Shown: one piece after another, positions 29,672 through 36,502 of the stretch
Numbering within the stretch: position 1 is the stretch's first letter
Layout: each line of letters begins with the position of its first letter
IMG/VR virus record: IMGVR_UViG_3300037587_000410
Coordinates: 1 to 36,502 of that record
Length of the DNA stretch: 36,502 bases
Direction: 5' to 3' (one strand)
Source of the DNA: a virus
Translations under genes and position numbers: made by a program
The notes under the pieces: model-generated
The model's input: only the letters and a program-made list of their open reading frames with translations
What the model was told of the DNA's origin: nothing
Databases searched by the model: none

Positions 29672-29698
29672 CCGGCCTACGCCTAAACGTGTGCCGGT
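29671..29698. terminator. Hairpin between converging early and late operons
   Basis: ACCGGC / GCCGGT (6 pairs) with inner ACG / CGT and a CCTAAA loop. No T tract on either strand. It lies where rightward early and leftward late transcripts meet. Strong termination here is doubtful. Confidence 0.35.
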
Positions 29699-29718
29699 GA
29701 CACCTTGTTCTGTGAACA

Positions 29719-31473
29719 TCAAGATCGCTTTATCTTAAAGGTCACCACTGTACCAGATGGAGAGGTGTCTGTTGCGTAGTTTTTAACAAGAAGTTCGACT
29801 CTCCCATCTTCAATCGCCGCTCTATCAATAACCCGGAGTATGCCAAGCCTCAGATCGTCCCCAGATATAGAGATACCGTCCCAACTTGGATAATTGGAAT
29901 CTGCAAATATGTGGTAGAAATAAAATGGCCGAGTAGTTCCTGCGAGTAGATCTGTTGGCAGTACACACTTGATAAGGAATTCTGAATTAGATATAGCAAC
30001 CCCCCCATTAAACCCAGCTATAGCCGCCGTGTCAGTGGCCGTGAATGGGGAGCCAACATCCCGCTTTCCTCGGAACAATATATTTCCGCTTCGGTAATCA
30101 TTCGCGTCAACGTGTGTAAGATTAAACTGCGTGGCGTTCACCAGATCAATACGGCCATTGTCAAACCTTCCTTTATAAAGCTGTGTTGGTGATGCGTTTA
30201 CGAAGCCTTCACCGCCGAACCAAGAAGGGACGTTTATATTCACCCTTGCAACCGGGTGTCCTACCACTCTGTTATCTAAAAGAGCGCCTCCAGGGTGAGC
30301 GTCTGTAAAATCTATTGCCAGTACGCTTAAATAAAACCCGTCATCAAAAGCAGCAACACCTGTTCTTACAAATACATCCGTGGTGTTAGTAATGAAACTG
30401 CCTTCAAGTGAGCAGCCCTGGAATACATCTGTTCCTTGTAGCATGTTAATCTCAACCGCCACATCACAAGCAGATATTGCGTTAAACCTCATTCGAGTAT
30501 CAAGTACAGAAGTGCCGTTAGTAGTCACCTTATAACAGACGCCGCATGTGTTAAATTCCGGGATGTATATGTTTGCCAGGTTGCATTTAACTTCTGCGGC
30601 AACTCCTGAGAAGAGAGCCAGGATTGGCATCTCAATAATCCCGAGCGCATTACCTGCCTCAAATAGGTACGCATCTGCTAATCCACTAGCCACTGTCGGC
30701 TGTATGGATGACCTTCTAATAATACGAGTCCTCACCCCTGGCTGGATAGAAAGCTTGGTCCCTATGCGGTATTTATTAGAAAACACGATTTCAACTTCGT
30801 TTGCATCGCTGTAGTCTAAAGCCGCCTGCAACTGTGTAGCAGATTCTGTGACATTATCGCCCGTGGCTCCAAACTGCTCTACGGTAAGAGTATTATTAAC
30901 TGGCTGCAGAACCGCAGTAAGGCCATTAGCAAGAAGTAATCTATCGAACCCGTTGCTAGAATCACCAGCAACAATGAAATATTTGCTTGCCCCTTCTCCA
31001 CCAGCTACGCTAAAGCCTTGCGTATGGACCGTCATTCCGGCAACCAGATTAACAACAACCCCATCAATAGAAACAGGATTAGCCGCCGTCATTGCCGCGA
31101 CTGTGGCGAATATAGGGCCATAGCGCTTGTCGTTTGGTTGTTTGTCTGCTGCGGTTTCTGCAGGAGCTCCATTGGCAACGTAATAAACCTGGGACTCTGC
31201 AGCATTGAGAACGGCTAGCGAATATTCACCTTCTACCAGGATCTCAGCAGGCGACCCGTTAAAGACGGGAACTCCTCCAGCGCTTGTGAAAATAGGCTGT
31301 TCGACAGACGGAGTATCGACCCCTTCCTGTCTGATTGTTATAGTCTTCTGATTGGCTAGAATAGTCGGATCTGTGTCTGGCTCACCGATGAAGATAGATC
31401 CATTGAACACAGGACGACCTTGGGTCGGGTCTGGATAGTAGCCGAACGGTAGTGATACTGTGTTAAGTGCCAT
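29719..31473 (-). CDS. Tailspike with P22-type head-binding domain
   Basis: 584 residues. The first ~110 match the P22 gp9 head-binding domain: FNGSIFIGEPDTDPTILANQKTITI...PIFTSAGGVPVFNGSPAEILVEGEYSLAVLNAAESQVYYVAN. A neck follows, then LTVEQFGATGDNVTESATQLQAALDY (196-221), the usual lead-in to a right-handed beta-helix. The rest is beta-helix and a C-terminal lectin-like or trimerisation part. It binds and probably degrades a surface glycan. The receptor cannot be read from the sequence. Last gene of the late operon. Confidence 0.88.
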   Translation of the reverse strand: MALNTVSLPFGYYPDPTQGRPVFNGSIFIGEPDTDPTILANQKTITIRQEGVDTPSVEQPIFTSAGGVPVFNGSPAEILVEGEYSLAVLNAAESQVYYVANGAPAETAADKQPNDKRYGPIFATVAAMTAANPVSIDGVVVNLVAGMTVHTQGFSVAGGEGASKYFIVAGDSSNGFDRLLLANGLTAVLQPVNNTLTVEQFGATGDNVTESATQLQAALDYSDANEVEIVFSNKYRIGTKLSIQPGVRTRIIRRSSIQPTVASGLADAYLFEAGNALGIIEMPILALFSGVAAEVKCNLANIYIPEFNTCGVCYKVTTNGTSVLDTRMRFNAISACDVAVEINMLQGTDVFQGCSLEGSFITNTTDVFVRTGVAAFDDGFYLSVLAIDFTDAHPGGALLDNRVVGHPVARVNINVPSWFGGEGFVNASPTQLYKGRFDNGRIDLVNATQFNLTHVDANDYRSGNILFRGKRDVGSPFTATDTAAIAGFNGGVAISNSEFLIKCVLPTDLLAGTTRPFYFYHIFADSNYPSWDGISISGDDLRLGILRVIDRAAIEDGRVELLVKNYATDTSPSGTVVTFKIKRS

Positions 31474-31496
31474 GGTAATACCCTATTGATTTGATT

Positions 31497-31682
31497 TTAT
31501 GGGTTTTGGTCTTGGTTCGGTAATTGTAATTGTTTAAATCCTCTGTTCTGATGCATTCGCCACCACCCTGAAATTACAGCGGTTGTGTAATTAAAAACAT
31601 ATAGCCCCACCATCACGGAGCCTGCGCACGGTGACAAAATGAATCCCGCGATGATCAATAGAAACCATGTCTGTGTCTTCAT
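31497..31682 (-). CDS. Small membrane protein before tailspike
   Basis: 61 residues with a strong N-terminal membrane segment (FLLIIAGFILSPCAGSVMVGLYVFNYTTAVISGWW) and a basic, Gln-rich tail. One-base overlap (TAATG) with the ejection-protein gene. Could be a superinfection or lysogeny-conversion-type peptide, or an assembly factor. Unknown. Confidence 0.6.
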   Translation of the reverse strand: MKTQTWFLLIIAGFILSPCAGSVMVGLYVFNYTTAVISGWWRMHQNRGFKQLQLPNQDQNP

Positions 31683-33634
31683 TACTGCCCCTTCAATAGC
31701 TCTTTGATGGCTTTGAACGCGCCTGCCTCGTTGATACCTCTGGCCTTCTCTGCCACCTTGCCGACCGCCACCACCACCGCATCAATCGCCCCCGCCTGGG
31801 TGGTGGTGGCGCTAACCCCTTGCTTAAGCGCCTGATCTATCTGCCCTTGGAATGAGGTTCTAGCCACCGGTCCGAATACTGAGTCAAGCTCGTCAACAAA
31901 CAACACTTGCGTTAACAGGTCATCTTGACCTAGCCCTGGGCCTTCTATTCTAAGCCTACCGCCGCCGTGCTTCTTAGCAACGGATTCTATCTCGTCAATA
32001 GAGTCAATAAGGCGAATCCTTGATTGTTGATTGCTTAGCGTCCTGCGCAGTAGCGTGCCCAATGCCTTGTCTGCATTACCTCCAGATAAATCCATCTTGC
32101 GTCCTGCAACATCCTGTATAGAATCTAAAGCGTTGATCGTCTCCGCATACACGGTGTTAGCTTGGTTGTATGCCGGGAAGTTGTCATCTAGGGACTTGTC
32201 TAACGCACGCCGAAACCCTTTTAAGACACGCTCCCCGTCCCCGCTAATCCCTGTTTTGACCTTTCCGAATGTCACATTGTTATCAATGATTCTTTTCATT
32301 GTGTGTACGTCTAGCGCGTCAATTCCGCCTCTGCTTTTGATATTCATTTGACGAATGACTTCTTTAATCGGGCCTCTGTCACCTGGTCCCAGCTGGGATA
32401 ATTCAAAACTGGGAGTAAATCCGCCTTTTCCGTTTGGTACGAGTTGGACCCCCAAGTTATCGAGCGCTTCCCCGAAGTCTGTAACAGCATCCAGCACATC
32501 GACCTGTTGGCCTTTTAAGCCCTTGGCTACTCGGTCTATCTCTTTCCCTGATGTTTTGTTTGCGTCCCTTATGACCTTGACACGATCCAAAAGAGTGTTG
32601 CCGGCAACGTCGCTAGGTCGATTCTTAGCGGCAAACAGCTTGTTTGCCTTCCCTCGCTCCATGATGTTGACCATCTCTTGCATCTTTAGCTTGTCTGCTG
32701 GTGTCGCCCCTTTAACCGCAGCAATAACTCCTTCGTCAAAGCCTTGGTTGATCGCGTCTACTGCTACTCGATCAGTTTTTACCCTTGGACCGCCGACATT
32801 AAGGAATTCTTGGAGTTTTGTCTGTGGTGGAGTTGGTAGTTGGGGCGCTGCTTGTGCTGCTCCCTTAGCGGGGGCATCTAGTTTAAATTTGGCTGTTTCA
32901 ACGTCAGTTGATCCGCCCTCGATAAGACGTGCTATGCGCTGCTTAGTTGGCGATTGAACCTTAAACAACGCTTCCGCTGTTTCTCTTCCCGCCTGCACTG
33001 CCGGGGTCAATGCCGCTCCTGTAGCTCTTGTGCCTCGCTGCGCCGCCTCTAACGCTCTGCCTGCTCCCTTTGTGCCTAACACAGTAGCAACGGCTTCAGG
33101 AGCTGTTTCAGCTATGGTCGCAGCTAATGGGCTACCAGTCTCTTCAAATACGCGCTCTCCTGCTGTCCTTGATACACCTTGCCCTTGTATGGCTCTTATT
33201 GTTTCCACAGCCTGGTCCAGCCCTTGACCACTAACTAACTCAAGAATCCCGCCAATACCTGAAAGCGGTATATTTACTATGTCGATTCCTTTCTGCACCA
33301 AATCACCAAGCGTTTCAAGGCCCGCTCGTCCCGCTTCGGTTCTAGGTTGAAATGTCCCTGCCTCTTGCACTGCTCTTACTGTTTCGCCAGCTTCTTCGCC
33401 CTGGAAAGGGATCGCTCCAATTCCAGCCAAGCCCCCCGCAATTGTCGCAGGTATAGCAGTAGCGACAGCAGCGATAGGCTCAATAATAGCCGCACCAGGG
33501 AAATCAGGCTGTTGAGCGCCGCCCAGCGCCCCTGTAGACTCCAGCTGAGTAAGGGCTTCAAGCTCTCCCTGCTCGTCGCCTAACTCATTCGACAGATCAG
33601 CCATCTCTTGTAGCTCTGCAGATGTCAGCGCCAT
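31682..33634 (-). CDS. DNA transfer/ejection protein, probably gp16-like
   Basis: 650 residues from ATG at 33634, one nt past the previous stop and 7 nt from GGGG; an earlier in-frame start would overlap the upstream gene. Hydrophobic Ala/Gly-rich segments early on (AAIIEPIAAVATAIPATIAGGLAGIGAI, SPLAATIAETAPEAVATVLG) could cross a membrane. Long helical middle and C terminus (AIDAVVVAVGKVAEKARG). Place (after gp7- and gp20-like genes, before tailspike) and size (P22 gp16 is 609) indicate the internal protein that helps DNA cross the inner membrane. Family call is by context and composition. Confidence 0.7.
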   Translation of the reverse strand: MALTSAELQEMADLSNELGDEQGELEALTQLESTGALGGAQQPDFPGAAIIEPIAAVATAIPATIAGGLAGIGAIPFQGEEAGETVRAVQEAGTFQPRTEAGRAGLETLGDLVQKGIDIVNIPLSGIGGILELVSGQGLDQAVETIRAIQGQGVSRTAGERVFEETGSPLAATIAETAPEAVATVLGTKGAGRALEAAQRGTRATGAALTPAVQAGRETAEALFKVQSPTKQRIARLIEGGSTDVETAKFKLDAPAKGAAQAAPQLPTPPQTKLQEFLNVGGPRVKTDRVAVDAINQGFDEGVIAAVKGATPADKLKMQEMVNIMERGKANKLFAAKNRPSDVAGNTLLDRVKVIRDANKTSGKEIDRVAKGLKGQQVDVLDAVTDFGEALDNLGVQLVPNGKGGFTPSFELSQLGPGDRGPIKEVIRQMNIKSRGGIDALDVHTMKRIIDNNVTFGKVKTGISGDGERVLKGFRRALDKSLDDNFPAYNQANTVYAETINALDSIQDVAGRKMDLSGGNADKALGTLLRRTLSNQQSRIRLIDSIDEIESVAKKHGGGRLRIEGPGLGQDDLLTQVLFVDELDSVFGPVARTSFQGQIDQALKQGVSATTTQAGAIDAVVVAVGKVAEKARGINEAGAFKAIKELLKGQ

Positions 33635-33635
33635 A

Positions 33636-35018
33636 TTATTGCCCCGCCTTAGCACGCAACTCAGCCAACCTTGCCCGTTTCCGATCTATATCCGCTGCGC
33701 CGGCCTGGTCTGCTCTATCGTCAATGGTGGTTACTAAGCTGGATGAAAGCCTGTCCCTAAGCTCTGTCACATCCTTGATAAACCGTTTCTCTGTGCGGGT
33801 GCGGTTTAATGCCCCTCCAGACAGATTCTGCAGGATCTTGATGTCAGTCTCAGATAAAACCCCGCTCATAAGATCAAGGTTGTCAGCCGTCAAGATATTA
33901 GCGGCTTCTTTAATATCAGCGATCAACTCGGATTCAGCATCAGAGAATAGGCGTACATCAATGTTGCCCTCGATCGATCCAAGTACGTCACCCAACTGCG
34001 TATTACCCAGGATGCCTGTTAAAAGCTCCACCGCCTTTGTTTGGAACACCTGCGCTTTCTTAGTCCTGCGCTGTTCTACCCGCACCTTCTCCGCTGATTT
34101 CAATCCTGTCTCTGTGGTCTTGGCTGCGTCCATAGCAGCTTGAAGTTGTTGAGTTTCAGCAGGGGAGGCATTAGGGAAGCTTTGCGCTATGATCTCTGGT
34201 GACGCCTGACGCCTTGATTGCTCACCCCCTTTGTCTATTTGCACCACCGCAGCTTTCACGCCATCTTTACCCCCTCCAGCCGCTGAGAACGCAGCAGATG
34301 CTTTATCTGCCACATCCGCGGGAAGGTTTGCTATTAGCTGAGGAGGTATTACTGGCGCTGCGACTGGCGCCCCTGTAGCAACGACCTTACCATCCTCAAA
34401 TCTTTGCTCTCCTGGCTTTAGCTGGAAGCCGGTGGGTTTCGGTGCAACTTGAGCAATCGGCCTGCCTTGCGCATCAAACCGCTGTTGGCCCTGACCAAGA
34501 GTAAACCCTTCCGATGGCTTCCGCTTCTCGCTGTAAGCCTTCCACTCCTGCTCATTCAGGTAAGCTGGGGCGATCATCTCCAGAGACTGAAGGAACTGCT
34601 CAGGGCTTTCATTTGCCTCTAGCGCAGCCTCAAGCGAATCGTCAAGATTTGTATCTTCGCCATATGTTGCTCGTAACGCATCGATTCTGCTCTGAATGAT
34701 CTGAGGGGCCTTTGATGGGTTGGCAAGCGATGCCCTAATAGTCAGCGCCATGTTGGCCTTTGTTGCCTCGTCGCGATGCCCCGCCGCCGCCGTGATGGTG
34801 TCGCGCATTTCTGGGTACTTGATCATCAGTCTGCCGACTTGATTGGGGTCGTTCGAATCAAAAGCCGCCTGTGCCTCTGTTGCCATCGCCTGCTTGGCCT
34901 GGGTAGCTTGTTCTTCCGCCTGCCGATCTCGATACCCCTTGGCTATGCCTCCGATACCCTGGACGATAGAGGGGCCGTAGCCGCCCATCGGAGATATATA
35001 ATATGGATTCTGCGCCAT
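33636..35018 (-). CDS. DNA ejection protein, gp20-like
   Basis: 460 residues from ATG at 35018 (AGGGG 7 nt upstream). The helical N-terminal half has AFDSNDPNQVGRLMIKYPEMRDTI and SPEQFLQSLEMIAPAYLNEQEWKAYSE, typical of phage DNA-ejection proteins. P22 gp20 has 471 residues. The middle is Pro/Gln/Ala-rich and low-complexity, then a helical C terminus (DLMSGVLSETDIKILQNLSGGALNRTRTEKRFI). It is packaged in the head and ejected with DNA. Confidence 0.78.
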   Translation of the reverse strand: MAQNPYYISPMGGYGPSIVQGIGGIAKGYRDRQAEEQATQAKQAMATEAQAAFDSNDPNQVGRLMIKYPEMRDTITAAAGHRDEATKANMALTIRASLANPSKAPQIIQSRIDALRATYGEDTNLDDSLEAALEANESPEQFLQSLEMIAPAYLNEQEWKAYSEKRKPSEGFTLGQGQQRFDAQGRPIAQVAPKPTGFQLKPGEQRFEDGKVVATGAPVAAPVIPPQLIANLPADVADKASAAFSAAGGGKDGVKAAVVQIDKGGEQSRRQASPEIIAQSFPNASPAETQQLQAAMDAAKTTETGLKSAEKVRVEQRRTKKAQVFQTKAVELLTGILGNTQLGDVLGSIEGNIDVRLFSDAESELIADIKEAANILTADNLDLMSGVLSETDIKILQNLSGGALNRTRTEKRFIKDVTELRDRLSSSLVTTIDDRADQAGAADIDRKRARLAELRAKAGQ

Positions 35019-35020
35019 GA

Positions 35021-35803
35021 TCAAACCCCTAGCATATCGTAATCGACTGTTTTGAAGCCTTGATGAATTTTAATGGCTTCAGGCATGTACTTTTCAATCT
35101 TATCAGCAATAACCCCTTCGCCTTTACCCTCAAGACCAAGCTTATTGGCTCGCCGGTTCCATTCCCATGAAAACCACTCGTGACCGTTGCGTTTGCCTTT
35201 AGCTACCACGTTGATCTTTAGGCGAGAGTCAGAGAATACAGCGGTCGCCGCGTCAATCGCCATGCCCATTCCTTCTTGTGCGGCTCGCCCTTTGGCAATC
35301 TGTCCTTGAGCATAGGTTTGACCGACTCCAGAAATTCCTTGCGCTATCTCAGGGGCCATAGACGGCAGCTGTGCCATTCCTCGGATCCCCTCTAGTCCGC
35401 CCATCAGGGCTTGTTGTTTAAGCCTGGCGTTGTAGTCAGCCAGGTCATAGGCAACATCACCGGATCTGGTCATGCCCATCTGACTTGCCCTGGTTAATAC
35501 AGACTCTTCACCGATGTCAGCACTGGACATAATGGCTTGGTAGATAGGTGACCGCTCAAGCCTGGCTAATGCATCAGGATCGCCGCCTTCAAGGCCATAG
35601 ATACCCGCAAGCGCCCCCAGCCCCTCCTGCCGATACTGCTGAGGCAAAGCTTCTGTTTCCTTCAGATAATCAAGTCCGGCCTGCTGTGCTTCCGCAGAAG
35701 TTGCCGCCCCTCGCTCTGCCGCTTCACCAGCAGCCGTCGCCCCGGTGACTCCGCCAACTATGTCGCCAACAAAGCCAGTAACTGAACTGACTAAGCTACT
35801 CAT
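35021..35803 (-). CDS. gp7-like DNA transfer protein with S74-like C-terminal domain
   Basis: 260 residues. Ala/Gly-rich N terminus (GFVGDIVGGVTGATAAGEAAERGAATSAEAQQAGLDYLKE), as in the P22 gp7 class of ejection proteins. The C-terminal ~70 residues (FSDSRLKINVVAKGKRNGHEWFSWEW...GVIADKIEKYMPEAI...VDYDML) resemble the S74 intramolecular-chaperone type domain with its SDxRLK start. In tail fibres that domain cleaves itself off; whether it does so here is open. ATGA overlap with the preceding gene. Confidence 0.75.
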   Translation of the reverse strand: MSSLVSSVTGFVGDIVGGVTGATAAGEAAERGAATSAEAQQAGLDYLKETEALPQQYRQEGLGALAGIYGLEGGDPDALARLERSPIYQAIMSSADIGEESVLTRASQMGMTRSGDVAYDLADYNARLKQQALMGGLEGIRGMAQLPSMAPEIAQGISGVGQTYAQGQIAKGRAAQEGMGMAIDAATAVFSDSRLKINVVAKGKRNGHEWFSWEWNRRANKLGLEGKGEGVIADKIEKYMPEAIKIHQGFKTVDYDMLGV

Positions 35804-36165
35804 TGTCTGAACCTCGCCATTATCTTGCCTTCTGCTGGCTCTTCGCCTATCAGAGCATCAGCTATATGAATAAAACCGCACTTCTTAGCTAAGTTTACCA
35901 CAGAGGCTGGAATTATCGCCCCCATGATGACCTCGCACCAAGGGAACGATGAGTAAACAAACTCGCAGAAATCCTCAACCGATATTCTTAGGCATCTTTT
36001 GCTTTCTATCGGAGCTGCTATGTGGATAACCATGGCGTTCCCCTGCTGTGTTGCTGAAAAAAACACTTTGTAACCGTTCTCACTCCATTCGTACACGCGA
36101 TAGGCTGGAGTTATGTGCAGACCTAGATCTGACGCTTCATTTAAGTCTGCGGCCTCCTCTATCAC
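35800..36165 (-). CDS. GNAT-fold-like protein between gp10 and ejection genes
   Basis: 121 residues from a GTG that overlaps the gp10 stop (GTGA). The strand-helix order YKVFFSATQQGNAMVIHIAAP, SVEDFCEFVYSSFPWCEVIMGAIIP, then ASVVNLAKKCGFIHIAD, follows the acetyltransferase (GNAT) fold, as seen in T7 gp13. Proteins of this kind occur at the same place in P22- and T7-like phages and aid head or ejection-protein assembly. No acetyl-CoA loop (RxxGxG/A) is evident, so catalysis is unlikely. Confidence 0.65.
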   Translation of the reverse strand: MIEEAADLNEASDLGLHITPAYRVYEWSENGYKVFFSATQQGNAMVIHIAAPIESKRCLRISVEDFCEFVYSSFPWCEVIMGAIIPASVVNLAKKCGFIHIADALIGEEPAEGKIMARFRQ

Positions 36166-36502
36166 TGGCCTACCTTGTGCCCTTGAGCATGAATGTCAAA
36201 CGTGGTCAGTGCAAGGCCGTCCTGACTAAGTATTTGTATCGTATCCCCGTTGTCTCCTATCAGCTCAGGAACAAAATCAACATTTTTAAATGTCCATCGA
36301 CCATTGATACCGAACAACCCTCCGCCCGATTTGCTTGTGTCAGGAAGATCGAACATATCTCGCTTCATGTCCGCGTTAGATTTCCAGTTAGTAACGGTGT
36401 GAAATACTCCAGATAGTTGCTGCCTAACCACGAGTCCATTTGTAAGCGCAGTCTGGTTTCCAAACTTCGAATCATCGGACGCGCTGCTGAATGTTGACGA
36501 TA
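36162..36502 (-). CDS. gp10 C-terminal part (cut by window edge; continues at base 1144-1)
   Basis: An open frame entering from the right edge, about 112 residues, ending LTTFDIHAQGHKVGQ. It has no start of its own: a GTG at 36431 is in frame, but the frame stays open above it to the edge. If the window is circular this is the C-terminal quarter of gp10. The last two bases (TA of a codon) join the C at base 1 to give one unbroken frame. Its similarity to P22 gp10 is weak in this part, so the join rests on frame and gene order. Confidence 0.65.
   Translation of the reverse strand, partial: SSTFSSASDDSKFGNQTALTNGLVVRQQLSGVFHTVTNWKSNADMKRDMFDLPDTSKSGGGLFGINGRWTFKNVDFVPELIGDNGDTIQILSQDGLALTTFDIHAQGHKVGQ

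Noticed and set aside
1-36502. CRISPR arrays, rRNA and tRNA genes
   Set aside because: No regular repeat-spacer pattern and no cloverleaf seen by eye. The only tandem repeats are the 11-bp units in the replication gene. A tRNAscan or aragorn run would settle the tRNA question.
1-36502. Integrase, excisionase, attachment site or CI-like repressor
   Set aside because: Looked for among all plausible genes; no tyrosine or serine recombinase motif and no two-domain repressor found. Small HTH genes at 15797-15973 and 19423-19626 are too short for CI.

Overview
The window reads as a tailed double-stranded DNA phage with a short, P22-like tail (podovirus morphology), probably infecting a gammaproteobacterium. 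The head genes match the P22 set in order and kind: small terminase, large terminase, portal, scaffold, coat, gp4, gp10, DNA-ejection proteins and a tailspike with a P22-type head-binding domain. The two ends of the window appear to be neighbours. The gp10 gene is cut at base 1 and an open frame is cut at base 36502. Joining 36502 to 1 gives one uninterrupted frame of 1485 nt (494 codons plus stop). The window is therefore probably a complete, circularly permuted genome of about 36.5 kb. If so, no integrase or CI-type repressor is recognisable anywhere, which points to a virulent phage.

Layout. (1) Late operon, minus strand, running 13895 to 1 and then 36502 to 29719: an IscR/Rrf2-like regulator, an M15-type endolysin, a 3-TM holin, a Lys-rich micropeptide, two further membrane proteins, a ParB-like protein, terminases, portal, a polyvalent protein with an HELQH motif, scaffold, coat, two small probable head proteins behind hairpin attenuators, gp4, gp10, a GNAT-like protein, three ejection-type proteins, a small membrane protein and the tailspike. 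A sigma70-like promoter lies just upstream of the regulator. (2) A block of small minus-strand genes, 16246 to 14036, with its own promoter candidate and a good intrinsic terminator. (3) A recombination block, 19092 to 16390, minus strand: RecT annealase, YqaJ exonuclease and a long coiled-coil protein. (4) A divergent control region at 19093-19422, with promoter candidates in both directions and an inverted repeat between them. (5) A plus-strand early operon, 19423 to 29671: a Cro-like protein, a replication initiator that contains iteron-like 11-bp repeats, a DnaB-type helicase, then many small genes (DUF551, DUF3850, DUF1367, zinc ribbons, membrane peptides), an HNH/AP2 endonuclease behind a structured leader, and NinG at the end.

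How it works together. Divergent early promoters would express recombination and replication functions. The late operon then expresses lysis, packaging, head and tail genes as one long transcript whose levels may be tuned by hairpins after the coat gene and an internal promoter before scaffold. No Q-type or N-type antiterminator is recognisable. The IscR-like protein, first gene of the late operon, is a candidate late regulator, but that is inference. Coordinates of short motifs were read by eye and may be off by a base.
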